NCBI RefSeq assembly: GCF_043290135.1
Contig: NC_134705.1
Span: forward strand, 95,063,239 to 95,127,238
Length of the DNA stretch: 64,000 bases
Direction: 5' to 3'
DNA from: Rhipicephalus microplus
Taxonomy: Eukaryota; Arthropoda; Arachnida; Ixodida; Ixodidae
Shown here: positions 37,909 to 48,055 of the stretch, piece by piece
How the letters are laid out: every line of letters starts with the position of its first letter
Position numbering within the stretch: the first letter of the stretch is position 1
Program-made: the position numbers and the translations under genes
The notes under the pieces: generated by a model
The model's input: only the letters and a program-made list of their open reading frames with translations
What the model was told of the DNA's origin: nothing
The model's database searches: none

Positions 37909-38080
37909 TGTTACCACATGTGTAATTTAGGTATGTGCACCTGTGTAGCGGGGAACATGGAGGTAGCAGAAGAGGAGGACGTTCAGTTGGTGGCAAAAGC
38001 TCGCTGCTGCCCGTTCACTGTGGTATACCGTCGAGTCGACCGTTACGTCTGCTTCAAATAAACCCCTCGTAGACGTAACA
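37909..38080 (+). repeat. 5' LTR of Gypsy element 2
   Basis: 172 bp, TGTTACCACATG...GACGTAACA. It includes AATAAA at about 38058-38063, close to the 3' end of the LTR. It differs from the 3' LTR at two positions, both transitions. Confidence 0.95.
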
Positions 38081-38083
38081 GAG

Positions 38084-38101
38084 TGGTGGAGGTGCGGGGT
38101 A
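38084..38101 (+). other. Primer-binding site of Gypsy element 2
   Basis: TGGTGGAGGTGCGGGGTA begins three bases after the LTR, as in elements 1 and 3. Confidence 0.65.
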
Positions 38102-38184
38102 CGACACGTCGACGTACCACGGAGCTACAGCTGTTCGGAGTTCGCCGGAGCCGTCGTCTTGCCGGTCTGCCGCCGACAACAGTC

Positions 38185-38856
38185 ATGACCCAGAGCGAAG
38201 GTCAGGAATCAACCGCCTCGACTTCGCGCCAATCTACACTGGCTACACCAAGGCATCACTACATGGAACCCCGCCCGTTCGCGGGAATGGCAGGAGAAGA
38301 TGTGGACGCGTGGCTAACGCACTACAAAAGGGTGAGCCGGTACAACCACTGGAACTCTATCGATCAGCTGGAAAACGTCGCGCTGTTTCTCACGGACACT
38401 GCCCTGATGTGGTATGAAAACCACGAAGAGTCCTTGACAACATGGGCTATTTTCGCTCAAGAACTCAAGAAGTGTTTTGGTGACTCCGACTCAAGAAAGA
38501 AAAGCGCGGAGCGGACTCTTGCCGGAAGAGCCCAGACTCCTGGAGAAACCTGCACTGCCTATATAGAGGACGTCCTTAAGCTTTGCAAGATAATAAACCC
38601 GCAGATGTCTCAAGAAGACAGGGTCGGACACCTATGGAAAGGCATAGCGGAAGACGTTTACAATTTTCTGATAGGCAGGGATGACCTCACCTCTGCCTCC
38701 GACGTGCAACATCACTGCCGCACGTTTGAAAAATTGAAGACTCGTCGCATCGCCCCGAAATTTGGTAGGCTGGCAAATGTGACAACGGTTGCCAGCGTCG
38801 ACGTGAGCCCGCCCACCGACCTTGCCGCTACTATTCGGGCAATTGTGCGTGAATAG
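38185..38856 (+). CDS. Gypsy element 2 gag, capsid part up to in-frame UAG
   Basis: Structural capsid-type protein. The ATG at 38185 is the first in the frame; the frame is also open upstream through the primer-binding site with only GTG. Gypsy-type gag motifs are present: PFAGMAGEDVDAWLTHY, TALMWYENHEESLTTW and AYIEDVLKLCKIINP. It stops at UAG 38854-38856 after IVRE, at 223 residues. The same frame then continues open to 39417 and includes the zinc knuckle, so either UAG is a recent mutation or it is read through. Element 1 has UAG at the homologous place. Confidence 0.8.
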   Translation: MTQSEGQESTASTSRQSTLATPRHHYMEPRPFAGMAGEDVDAWLTHYKRVSRYNHWNSIDQLENVALFLTDTALMWYENHEESLTTWAIFAQELKKCFGDSDSRKKSAERTLAGRAQTPGETCTAYIEDVLKLCKIINPQMSQEDRVGHLWKGIAEDVYNFLIGRDDLTSASDVQHHCRTFEKLKTRRIAPKFGRLANVTTVASVDVSPPTDLAATIRAIVRE

Positions 38857-39417
38857 CTGCAACGACAAGGTAGTAGGTTTGACGAAACCATTCCTCATCC
38901 ACCTACCAATCCACCCTACTACACGGCGGCACCATCAGCTTCTTTGCCACCATCGGTATGTGTGGCAGACATCAGCGAAACTGGAAATCCGCGGCCACGT
39001 CGTGATTCATTCGTGGCCGACCAGCGATATGGCCAACGCCTTCGGCACGGCCCCGCCACACAGAGGTGGGCAGCCCCCGCTCAACAAGCTCGTCACCGAC
39101 CCTTCACAGCTGAGCGGTCCCAGCATTGGTTCGGTGAGCGTCCTCTACCAGTCTGTTACAACTGTGGCTTCGAAGGACACATTGCCAGGTATTGCAATTA
39201 CCGGCAGCCGCCAAGGTATGACCGATCACCGAGATTTAACCGTTCTGGCGTTACCCGAGCACCGACATTCCCGGGAAGCGGGTCTTACGAGATCCCAGGA
39301 CCACTACGAAACCAATCTCCGGCCTCTGACCGCAGTGTAACACCACCACCTGCCCCTCGTGCCAACCGATCACCGTCTCCTCGGCGCCGCCACTCCTCGC
39401 CTCTTACGGAAAACTAG
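38857..39417 (+). CDS. Gypsy element 2 gag, nucleocapsid part after UAG
   Basis: Continues the gag frame for 186 codons to TAG at 39415-39417. It carries one CCHC knuckle, [14 protein letters not shown] (about 39160-39202), which binds the element RNA, followed by a Pro/Arg/Ser-rich tail. It has no upstream start of its own in good context; the first ATGs in the track of this frame are absent before the knuckle, so it depends on readthrough of 38854-38856 or is a disrupted half. Confidence 0.7.
   Translation: MQRQGSRFDETIPHPPTNPPYYTAAPSASLPPSVCVADISETGNPRPRRDSFVADQRYGQRLRHGPATQRWAAPAQQARHRPFTAERSQHWFGERPLPVCYNCGFEGHIARYCNYRQPPRYDRSPRFNRSGVTRAPTFPGSGSYEIPGPLRNQSPASDRSVTPPPAPRANRSPSPRRRHSSPLTEN
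39408..39414 (+). promoter_or_regulatory. Candidate -1 frameshift site at gag end, element 2
   Basis: GGAAAAC, read G-GAA-AAC in the gag frame, lies directly before the gag TAG. A -1 shift leads into a frame open without stops to the protease. The same heptamer and stop occur at 32143-32152 of element 1. No downstream pseudoknot was worked out. Confidence 0.55.
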
Positions 39418-40757
39418 CCAGCGCGGCCGTTGGAGGTGAGGTCGCCGGACAGTCATCGATTTCAACAGATATACCTCCGTTAGCTTCCATGTTTAGAAAT
39501 AAGGTTCGAGTGCTTATCGATGGTGTACCAACGATGGCGTTGGTGGACACAGGTGCAAGCGTGTCAGTGATGAGTTTAGTTTTCACCCGCCTTCTTGGAC
39601 GAAAGGTTATGTTTCATTGGGACCGTCCTGATACGTTTCGTGGAGTGAGCGGAGAGGTGTTACAACCTGTTGGTGTCTGCACTGTGACTGTTAGTTTGGC
39701 ATGCCAGAACTTTGTCGCAGAGTTTGCTGTTCTCCCTCATACTACGCATGACGTCATTCTGGGACTCGATTTCTTGAAGCTATGTGGTGCTACTGTCGAT
39801 TGCCGCACAGGACAAATTACAGTAGATTCTGATATCCCAGTTTCGTTTATGGAAAACTCGCCCTCTCAAGAAAGTGCTCTTTGCGTGTCTGTGGACACAA
39901 CTGTGCCGCCGTTGTCTGCAAATTGCGTCCCTGTTGTCTGTTCACCTGCAAGCGAGAAAACATTTGACGCAACTGTGGAGCCCGTGCATCTCAGTTGCAT
40001 AAAGAAGACAGTTTTAATACCGTACTGTACACTATCGGTTGCGCAAGCGCATACTGGTTTGTGGGTGATTAACTGCTCTAGTGAACCTACAGCGCTGCCG
40101 AAGAATCTGAAACTTGCAGAGATTCGTGAACACCAAGTATTCTCGCTTGCCACCCTCGCAGAAAGCAATGATTCCCCGGATAGGACCCGTTGCAATAATC
40201 TGCACGCCAGGGACACCACCATTATGGCTATGATTGATAAGTCACTCAGCACCAAGGAACGTAACAAACTGGCGAGTATTCTGCGCAAACATGCCGGTAT
40301 TTTTGATTTCGCTCAGCATGATTCACCGTCATTCCCTGCTTCTCGTATAAAGCACCGAATCGACACGACATCTCACAGACCTCTCCGACAGAAACCATAT
40401 CGTGTATCACCGTCAGAACGCGCAGTGATCAATGAACAGGTTTGCGAGATGCTCAAGCAAAATGTAATTCAGGAGTCATGTAGTCCGTGGGCCGCCCCAG
40501 TAATTCTAGTGAAGAAGAAGGATGGGACATGGCGATTTTGTGTTGACTACCGCCGTCTCAACGCCATCACTAAAAAAGACGTATACCCACTCCCGCGGAT
40601 TGATGATGCTATCGACTGTCTATCATCGGCCTCTTACTTTTCGTCTGTGGATCTGAGGTCAGGCTACTGGCAGATTCCAATGCACGAGGAATACAAGGAG
40701 AAAACGGCATTTGTTACAACAGATGGACTATTTGAATTCAATGTGATGCCGTTTGGA
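39414..40757 (+). pseudogene. Gypsy element 2 pol, 5' part (protease, reverse transcriptase start)
   Basis: Protease with the active triad in [12 protein letters not shown] (about 39540-39575) and ILGLDFL. A linker of about 250 residues follows, then the reverse transcriptase blocks [38 protein letters not shown] and FNVMPFG. The frame is open until the LINE inserted at 40758. It resumes in register at 41889, so this half was intact when the LINE landed. Confidence 0.9.
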
Positions 40758-41877
40758 GAGAGAGAGAGAATAAACTTTATTGGGTTCCAGCATGCGGGAT
40801 TCCCTCCGGCCGCGCAGGGCGTGGGGTTCACCCTATCTCACGTTACACTAGAAGTCCTAATGTCACGCGGGCCTAGACCTCAAGGCCTTCGTGCCCCGTC
40901 GCCGCTCGGGTTACTGAGGGTGTCCCCCTTTCGCCTTTGCAGCGCCAGTGCGACCTCGAGCTGCCGGACGGCCCTTCGCTGGTCTCCTGGGTCCGTAGAC
41001 CCCACACGCTGTTCTACTTGCGGCGGTAACACCGGACCGTCCGCGCTGTCTGCGTCACATCCCCAGAGTATGTGAGCCAGGGTGGCTCTCGCGCTCGCGC
41101 ACACACTGCACATTTCACTCACGTAGAGTTCGGGGCACACGTGTCGCGCTAGCGATGGGGTCAGCACAGTCTCGGTTTGGAGCTGGCGCAACCTCACCGC
41201 CTCCCACCGGGTAAGATCCCTGTGCGGAGGCGGGAAGCCACGCCGTTGCTCCCTGTACCACGCGAGGATGTCGCCGTAATCGAGCAGCTGCTCCTCGCCT
41301 TCTTCTTTGGTCGCCGTCGTGTCTTCGGAGGCGGGCGCGGCCGCGGTCCGGCACGTGGCGAGACCACGGGCCGCGGCATCCGCCTCCTCTTCTATTCAAC
41401 ATCGTGATGATCGCCGTCGCCAAGAGCCTTGACGCGCTCGGACCGAAGATCCGGTACTGCATCTATGCCGATGACGTCACGATATGGGCGACGGGCGGCA
41501 GTGACGGCGACATCGAGGCCGGACTGCAGGCAGCGATCGACGCCGTGGAGACCACGCTGAGAGACACGGGGCTGAAGTGCTCGCCACAGAAGTCCCAGTT
41601 ATTGGTGCTCCCACCACCGGGAAGATGGAGAAAGCGGGCCGCGGAAGAAGCGGAACGCAACATAGTCGTCCGAGCCAGCGACGGCACGCCGGTCCCGCAC
41701 GTCCAGAGCCTCCGAGTACTAGGCATGTACGTGGACGCCCACCGCACGAACGGGACGGCAGCCAACCACATAGTAACGAAGATTGGGATAGCGACGAGAC
41801 TCGTCAAGAGGGTCACGTCGAGGTCCCGAGGAATCCGAGAAGCGAGCCTCCTGCGACTGCTGCAGGCCTTTGCAGTT
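40758..41877 (-). mobile_element. R1/I-like LINE with 5' inversion inside Gypsy element 2
   Basis: TGCCGTTTGGA at 40747-40757 and 41878-41888 is an 11-bp target duplication. The LINE 3' end is at the left on the minus strand: AATAAAGTTTATTC then (TC)n, with ORF2 C-terminal sequence and the [18 protein letters not shown] pattern ending at about 40880. The right part, from about 41390 to 41877, is inverted and encodes upstream reverse transcriptase on the + strand, including YADDVTIW. This arrangement is the standard outcome of twin priming. It is 5'-truncated and inactive. Confidence 0.88.
41390..41877 (+). pseudogene. Inverted reverse transcriptase fragment of the R1/I-like LINE
   Basis: Starts inside the reverse transcriptase at LFNIVMIAVAKSL, then IYADDVTIWATGG with both catalytic aspartates, KCSPQKSQLLVL and LRVLGMYVD, and stops abruptly at the target duplication. 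It is the upstream half of the same LINE copy whose downstream half is antisense at 40758-41389. Confidence 0.85.
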
Positions 41878-41888
41878 TGCCGTTTGGA

Positions 41889-43096
41889 CTCTGCAACGCG
41901 CCCGCAACTTTTGAGCGATTTATGGACAACATTCTGCGTGGATTGAAGTGGGAAGTGTGTATGTGTTACTTGGACGACGTTGTAATTTTTGGGCGCACCT
42001 TTTGTGAGCACAACACACGCTTTGACCTCGTACTGGACTGCCTAAGCAAAGCACGCTTGGTGCTCAACTCAAAGAAATGTTGTTTTGGAGAGCACCAAAC
42101 ACTCGTCCTTGGACACTTAGTAAACAAAGAAGGCATACGACCGGATCCCGCCAAGACGGCCGCAGTGGAGGCATTTAAGCAGCCAAACTCGGTGAAAGAA
42201 CTGCGCAGCTTTTTGGGGCTTTGTTCATACTTTCGCCGATTCGTTCCTGGCTTTGCCGATATTGCATACCCGCTCACGTGTCTGCTTCAGAAAGGTGCGC
42301 AGTTTGACTGGACCCCGGAATGCGAGTCTGCTTTTTCGGAGTTGAAGTTTCTTTTGACGTCCCATCCGATTCTTCAACACTTCAATCCTCTCGCTCCCAC
42401 TGAGATTCACACAGACGCCAGCGGTATTGGTGTAGGTGCTGTCCTGGTTCAACGCTTGGATAATCAAGAACACGTCGTAGCGTATGCAAGTCGCTCGCTC
42501 AGCAAGTCCGAGCGTAACTATACTGTCACAGAGCAAGAATGCCTCGCAGTAGTCTTCGCAGTGCAGCGCTTCCGGTCCTACCTGTACGGACGCCCCTTTA
42601 CCGTCGTGACAGACCATCATTCTCTCTGCTGGTTGGTTAATCTGCGTGACCCATCTGGTCGGCTGGCGCGCTGGGCACTTCGTCTACAAGAATATGACTT
42701 CACGGTTTCGTATAAAAGCGGCCGACGTCACGCTGACGCAGATTGTCTTTCGCGACTACCGCTTCCAACAATGGAATGTGACGCGGACACCTTCGATACC
42801 TACATTGCATCACTCGACCAACCATTTCCTGATAACAAGACCTTTAAGCATGAGCAACAAAGGGACAGCACCATACAACAGCTTCTTGCTACCAAACCAA
42901 AATCATCGCCTACGCGCTTCTGCATCCGAGACGGGCTAGTTTACAAAAAGAACTACACCAACACCGGCTCACGATATCTTCTGGTGGTTCCGAAGAGTCT
43001 TCGCGTTTATGTCTTGTAGGCTATGCATGATGACCCAACATCCGGTCATCTAGGCACAGCAAAAACTCTTTGCCGTCTTCAAGAAAGATTCTACTC
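41889..43096 (+). pseudogene. Gypsy element 2 pol, middle part (reverse transcriptase end, RNase H)
   Basis: Resumes the pol frame with LCNAPATFERF, the catalytic CYLDDVVIF box, and VLGHLVNKEGIRPDP. RNase H follows with HTDASGIGVGAVL, TEQECLAVVFA and VTDHHSLCWL. A TAG at 43017-43019 is in frame where the homologues read through. Just after it, the integrase zinc-binding domain begins (SGHLGTAKTL) and is cut by the CR1 insertion at about 43097. Confidence 0.9.
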
Positions 43097-43189
43097 ATCA
43101 CATCACATCACATCACTTTAATAACTTAAAGACCCCCATGTAGGGGGTATTACATAAGGGGTGGGTTACAGGTAAATGCACACAGGTTT

Positions 43190-46036
43190 TCAAATGGAAA
43201 TGTGCGTGGTGACCTTCTCTTTAAATGTTGCTGGACACGTGATGACTGGAACGTCACAGGGAAGGCCATTCCAGTCCACTGCTACACGGGGGAAAAAAGA
43301 GGCAGAAAAAGTAGTAGTGCGAGCATGTGGACGGGCAATTTGAAACGCGTGGGCAGTGCGGTGAGATATGCGCGTCGGTGGGACGATGTAGGGTGCTTGA
43401 TTAAAAGGGCTGTGAAAGAACTTGTGTAGCAAACAAAGACTGGTAATGCGGCGGCGCACTGAAAGATTCGAAAGACCAGTTTCACGTTTAAGGGATGATA
43501 TGCTTATGTTATATGAATATGAAGAATGTATGAACCTAGTGGCGCGATTTTGCACAGACTCTAATTCATTTATCAAGTATACCTGGTGCGGGCTCCATAT
43601 GGGAGCTGCATATTCTAGTTTAGTTCGGATTAAAGATTTATAGGCAAGAAGTTTGATGTCAGGTGGGGCATGACGCAAATGACGCTTCAAAAAACCCAGA
43701 GTTCGGTTCGCTGATGATATGACGTTCGTGATATGCGTGTGCCATGAAAGATCACTGGATAAGGTGACGCCTAGGTATTTATAGGATTTAATTTGTTCAA
43801 GAGTAGAGTTAGCTATTACGTAAGAAAAATGCAAGGGATTATGCTGGCGTTGAAAAGAAACGAGTTTGCATTTAAAGGGGTTAAGCTCCATCAACCACAG
43901 GTCGCACCATTGCTGTACACGATGAAGGTCATTTTGAAGTGCAGTTTGATCAGAGGGGTTAGTAATTTTGCGGTATAGAACACAATCGTCGGCAAACATG
44001 CGGATATGAGAAGATACATGCATGGGTAAATCGTTAATATATATTAGAAACAGAAGGGGTCCGAGGACGGAACCTTGGGGGACTCCCGATGTTAGCGTGA
44101 CTGAGCTGGAATGTTTATTTCTAATATCGACAAACTGGGAACGGTTAGCAAGAAATTCTGAAATCCATGCAAGAATTTTGGGGTGCAGATTCAACTGGGC
44201 AAGTTTTAGTAACAGGCGTTTGTGTGGTACCTTATCGAAAGCTTTAGCGAAGTCTAGAAAGATTGCATCAGTCTGGAAGTTACGGTCAAGATTAGCGTGC
44301 AAATCATGAGTAAATATAGCTAGTTGTGTTTCACAAGATAAAGATTTACGAAATCCATGCTGGGAAGAATGAAAGAAATTGTTAGCATCCAGAAAGTTTA
44401 TTATGTGAGTGTATATGACGTGTTCCATGATTTTGCATGAGACGCTGGTTAGTGAAATGGGGCGGTAATTTAGGGGTGACTGTTTGTTACCTGATTTGTG
44501 GACCGGAATGACCTTTCCCACTTTCCAGTCTTCTGGCAGCATTCCTGTTTTAAGCGACAATGAAAACAGCATCGACAAATACACTGCAATAATTTGTTTA
44601 GTGTTTTTTAACAGTTTAGAGTTAATGTTGTCAACGCCAGCCGATGATGAAAGTTTAAGTCTGTCGATAAGGGACGAAATTCCAGCAACAGAAAATTCCA
44701 CTGGAGTCATTATTGGTAACGTCGTAGTAGGTGGCGAGGGAAGTGGCGAATCGGCTTCTTTTGTGAACACAGAGCAGAACGCGATGTTAAAAACGTCGGC
44801 ACAATCACCGTCGCTAACTTCCTCACCATATTGGTCAGTAAGCGTTATTTCACGCGGCGGTTGCGGGTTTATAACTTCCCAGAACTTTCTAGGGTTATTT
44901 GTTAGAATTTTAGGTAAGTCAATGCGATAAAAAGTCTGTTTTGCACTTCGAATTGCAGCATAATATGCGTCTTCTGCAGCATAGTACTTCTCCCATGCGC
45001 ACGCAGTACCATTACGTTTCGCAGTACGAAAGAGACGTTTCTTTTTATTTTCCTGCCTTATTAAAAGTTTCGAAAACCATGGTTTATTTTGATTAGCAGG
45101 TAAGTTCATCTTTGGGATATATGTATTAGTTAACTCGAATATTTTGTCCCTAAAGACTAACCAGTTGCTGTTAAGAGATCTGGAATCGAAACTGGATTCA
45201 AACTCAGGCAGGAAATCTCGCAGTTCATTATTGATTGCTTCATAATCACCTTTGTTGTACATATGAATTATTTTGCTGGAAATGTGGCGTGTTTTGGGGA
45301 TGAAGTTTAATGTAGTATGAATGACTTGATGATCACTGATTTCACGTAAGTAGGAGATAGATTCTAAGCTTTCGGGGCTGTTTGTTAGTATAAGATCTAA
45401 AATGTTCGAAGATTCACTAGTTACACGAGTTGGTTCCGACACCAGTTGCGTAAGGTTAAAGTTCAGACAAACATCGACAAATTCTCTTGCTTCGGCATTT
45501 CCTGTAATTAGTTGTGTTTCGTTTATCCAGTCAATATTCGGGAAATTAAAGTCGCCATAGAGGAGGATATGTGCGGATGGGTGTTTATTAGTAAGCGTAG
45601 ACAACACTTCATTCAGTTCGCGGGCGAAATTTTGATCAGAGCGAGGGGGCCTGTACCATACGCCAAGTAATACTGTTTCGGGTGGGGCACGGCACAATAC
45701 CCATAATATTTCAAGTTGTGAAGGAATGCTGATAAGGGAGCAAGATAGCTCTTTGCTAGTGGCGATTAGTACTCCCCCACCACGTGCGTTCTTACGGTCA
45801 TGACGAAAAAGATTAAAGTGCGGCAAGTCAGCCAGAGCCTCTGTATCCGAAATGTCGTCGGTAAGCCACGTTTCGGTCATTAAAAGTTTACTACTGCCAC
45901 ATGATTTTAATAGATTAGACAGGGGCATGCGCTTAGGAAGAAAACTGCGGATGTTAGTATAAATTACCGAAAACGAAAGCTTAGCTTTAGTGCTTATGCG
46001 TGGCTGTTGGCGCGCTTGCCGTCGGCGTACTGATCC
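43190..46036 (-). CDS. CR1-like LINE ORF2: endonuclease and reverse transcriptase
   Basis: Nicks the target DNA and copies the LINE RNA onto it. The APE-type endonuclease has IYTNIRS at its start, [26 protein letters not shown] and SDHQVIH. The reverse transcriptase has [42 protein letters not shown] and the catalytic FADDCVLY. The first ATG is at 45928 (912 residues), but the endonuclease start and its conserved Asn (codon 45953-45955) lie upstream. The frame is open back to the ORF1 stop at 46037-46039, giving up to 948 codons. Translation therefore probably starts by readthrough or re-initiation. No internal stop or frameshift is present. Confidence 0.9.
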   Translation of the reverse strand, partial: GSVRRRQARQQPRISTKAKLSFSVIYTNIRSFLPKRMPLSNLLKSCGSSKLLMTETWLTDDISDTEALADLPHFNLFRHDRKNARGGGVLIATSKELSCSLISIPSQLEILWVLCRAPPETVLLGVWYRPPRSDQNFARELNEVLSTLTNKHPSAHILLYGDFNFPNIDWINETQLITGNAEAREFVDVCLNFNLTQLVSEPTRVTSESSNILDLILTNSPESLESISYLREISDHQVIHTTLNFIPKTRHISSKIIHMYNKGDYEAINNELRDFLPEFESSFDSRSLNSNWLVFRDKIFELTNTYIPKMNLPANQNKPWFSKLLIRQENKKKRLFRTAKRNGTACAWEKYYAAEDAYYAAIRSAKQTFYRIDLPKILTNNPRKFWEVINPQPPREITLTDQYGEEVSDGDCADVFNIAFCSVFTKEADSPLPSPPTTTLPIMTPVEFSVAGISSLIDRLKLSSSAGVDNINSKLLKNTKQIIAVYLSMLFSLSLKTGMLPEDWKVGKVIPVHKSGNKQSPLNYRPISLTSVSCKIMEHVIYTHIINFLDANNFFHSSQHGFRKSLSCETQLAIFTHDLHANLDRNFQTDAIFLDFAKAFDKVPHKRLLLKLAQLNLHPKILAWISEFLANRSQFVDIRNKHSSSVTLTSGVPQGSVLGPLLFLIYINDLPMHVSSHIRMFADDCVLYRKITNPSDQTALQNDLHRVQQWCDLWLMELNPFKCKLVSFQRQHNPLHFSYVIANSTLEQIKSYKYLGVTLSSDLSWHTHITNVISSANRTLGFLKRHLRHAPPDIKLLAYKSLIRTKLEYAAPIWSPHQVYLINELESVQNRATRFIHSSYSYNISISSLKRETGLSNLSVRRRITSLCLLHKFFHSPFNQAPYIVPPTRISHRTAHAFQIARPHARTTTFSASFFPRVAVDWNGLPCDVPVITCPATFKEKVTTHISI

Positions 46037-46882
46037 CTATGTTTTTTCTTTGACAATTCCTGCTTCGTGGTCGTAAATGTATCGCTTAGAGCCGATGTGC
46101 AAAGTTTGGAAGCGCAGTGAAAATGGCACAGATTTGCTCCTAGCGAAAGCAATGAGCTCTTTTCGGGCTATTCTAACAGGGTGTGTGAAATCTTCGCCAA
46201 TGCTAAAGTTAGTACCTTTTAGTTTTGGGCCGTTTGAAAGGATAGATTCTTTAGTTTTGAAAGACGAAAATTTCACTATTATAGGCCGTTTGTTGTTATT
46301 GGTGTGCCGCCCTAGGCGGTGTGCACGCTCTATGTCTTTCGGTTCGATTGTGAGTTGAAGTCGTTCAAGGCAGTGCTGGATTATTATTTCTTCTGACTGA
46401 GTGTATGTTTCCTTAGGATTAGTGTCAGGGAGATTGTAGAATATTAGATTTTCACGCCGGGAACGGTTCTCGATGACATCGAGACGCCCGTCTATGTCGT
46501 ACACACGGTGCGTTAGCTCAGTGGTATTAGTATTTATTGCATCTACTTCCGCTCGAAGGGTTAGAAGATTTTGGCAGTGATTTTCCAAGTCAGCAATACG
46601 ATTTCCAAGATCGGTGATAGTCTGGTTTGTGGTGGCTATCTGGGATTTAAGACCCTGCATCTCAGATAATATTGCCGACTGGCCCTGCGACAACTTTTTC
46701 AGCTCAGCAAGTATATCTGGCCCGGGGTTCGTCTCTACATCTCCCGATAGCAAGAGCAAGGCACGTACGACATTCACACACTCGGTAACAAGCAAGCAGC
46801 AGCACTGTGGGCTCGGCAGCTGCACCAAACAGTAGTTACTTGATTTTTTAGTAGACGTAGGATACGAACTACCAACCTGCAT
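46037..46882 (-). CDS. CR1-like LINE ORF1: 2A motif, coiled coil, RNA-binding protein
   Basis: 281 residues, nucleic-acid chaperone-type ORF1 protein. The N-terminus is cysteine- and leucine-rich (about 18-45), then DVETNPGP at 48-55 is a 2A-type ribosome-skipping motif that would separate the leader at G54/P55. Residues about 58-140 have heptad-like Leu/Ile spacing typical of a coiled coil. ENRSRRENLIFYNLPD and HRLGRHTNNNKRPIIVKF resemble the RRM and C-terminal domains of L1-type ORF1 proteins. It ends at UAG, in frame with ORF2. The ATG at 46882 follows a ~170-bp 5' UTR. Confidence 0.85.
   Translation of the reverse strand: MQVGSSYPTSTKKSSNYCLVQLPSPQCCCLLVTECVNVVRALLLLSGDVETNPGPDILAELKKLSQGQSAILSEMQGLKSQIATTNQTITDLGNRIADLENHCQNLLTLRAEVDAINTNTTELTHRVYDIDGRLDVIENRSRRENLIFYNLPDTNPKETYTQSEEIIIQHCLERLQLTIEPKDIERAHRLGRHTNNNKRPIIVKFSSFKTKESILSNGPKLKGTNFSIGEDFTHPVRIARKELIAFARSKSVPFSLRFQTLHIGSKRYIYDHEAGIVKEKT
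46718..46741 (-). other. 2A-type ribosome-skipping motif in LINE ORF1
   Basis: Encodes DVETNPGP, matching the D-V/I-E-x-N-P-G-P consensus, preceded by a leucine-rich run LLLLSG. 2A motifs at the N-terminus of ORF1 are known in some non-LTR retrotransposons of other animals. Confidence 0.85.
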
Positions 46883-47052
46883 GATTAAGAGGAACGGGTT
46901 AGCGGCCTGTGTGGTGGCACAGCCGCGAAGCCCACAGTGCGCGCTGGATGGTGGCTGCTGTTTTATAGGCTGCGCAGGGGATGTTGTCGACGGCGATAGG
47001 GTGGCTGGATTTATCTCGACGATACACGGAAGGAGGGGTGGCGCTGACCAAA

Positions 47053-48021
47053 ATGCGCCACACGACGGAACAATACGTGTCTAGCTGCTACGAGTGTCAA
47101 CGTCATAAGCACCCAACAAGTGCTCCTTTAGGGCGATTACAGCCGGTGCCGCCCCCTAGAACTCCATTCGGGCAAGTCGGGATTGACCTCCTTGGACCCT
47201 TTCCCCGGTCTTCTAATGGAAATCGCTGGATAGTCGTTTGCACTGACCATTTAACACGGTACTGCGAGACCGCTGCCATACCATCGGCAACTGCAGCTTA
47301 TGTGTCTTCCTTCATGCTACGTTTTGTCATCCTTCGACATGGGCCTCCCAAAATCGTAATCAGTGACCGTGGCCGACAATTCACAGCAGACGTGATGGAA
47401 GAGATGCTTCGTGTCTGTGCTTCAAGGTTTCGGCACTCTACGCCATACCATCCCCAAACGAACGGTCTAACTGAACGAACGAACAGAACTCTCTCGAACA
47501 TGCTGTCTATGTATGTTGCATCCGATCACAAGGACTGGGACAGCATTCTACCCTTTATCACATATGCATTCAACACCGCTCAGCATGAAACTACCGGCTA
47601 CAGTCCTTTCTTTCTTCTATATGCTCGACCACCTCGTCATACTTTGAATACAATCTTCCCGTGTTTGGACCATCATGATCCCTGCATATCCGAGATCATC
47701 TGTCGGGCAGAAGAAGCTAGACGCCTTGCTTATTTGCGCACTCTTGCTTCGCAAGACCGCTCAAAGGCACATTTTGACCGCCGACGCCGACACGTGACGT
47801 ACAATCGCGGCGACCTAGTGTTGCTCTGGACACCAACTAGAAAACGCGGTTTGAGCGAGAAACTGCTAGCGCACTATGCGGGACCTTATCTTGTTGTAGA
47901 CCGTATCAGTGATTTAGTTTACCGCATAGCGCGTCTCCATTCAAACGGCCGACGGTCTGCAAAAACTGAACTTGTCCATGTTGCACGTTTGAAGCGCTTT
48001 ATTCCTCGAGAGACTGTTTGA
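47053..48021 (+). pseudogene. Gypsy element 2 integrase, main part
   Basis: Resumes after the CR1 insertion with CYECQRHK, the cysteine half of the zinc-binding domain. The catalytic core has GIDLLGPF (D), VISDRGRQF (D) and GLTERTNR (E), so the DDE triad is intact. A C-terminal GPY/F-type region (HYAGPYLVVDRI) and LVHVARLKRF follow. The stop at 48019-48021 lies 34 bases before the 3' LTR, leaving no room for env. The first ATGs in this frame lie in LINE sequence and are meaningless. Confidence 0.9.
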
Positions 48022-48055
48022 CTCGCCCAGTGGGCCTCGTCTGCGCGGAGGGAAA

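Larger units (their letters stand above)
43097..47052 (-). mobile_element. Near full-length CR1-like LINE inside Gypsy element 2
   Basis: About 3.95 kb on the minus strand, split into a 5' UTR (about 46883-47052), ORF1 (46037-46882), ORF2 (43190-46036) and a short 3' UTR ending in (GTGAT)n tail repeats at 43097-43117. It interrupts the integrase zinc-binding domain. No clear target duplication is seen, which is usual for CR1. Both ORFs are open with catalytic residues intact, so this copy is recent and could still be active. Confidence 0.9.

Noticed and set aside
37521..37930. Repetitive Arg/His/Thr- or Val/Cys-rich proteins
   Set aside because: They arise from the degenerate four-base array and are open in several frames on both strands.
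43097..43117. CRISPR-like or regulatory short repeats (ATCACATCAC)
   Set aside because: They are the tail repeats at the 3' end of the CR1 LINE.
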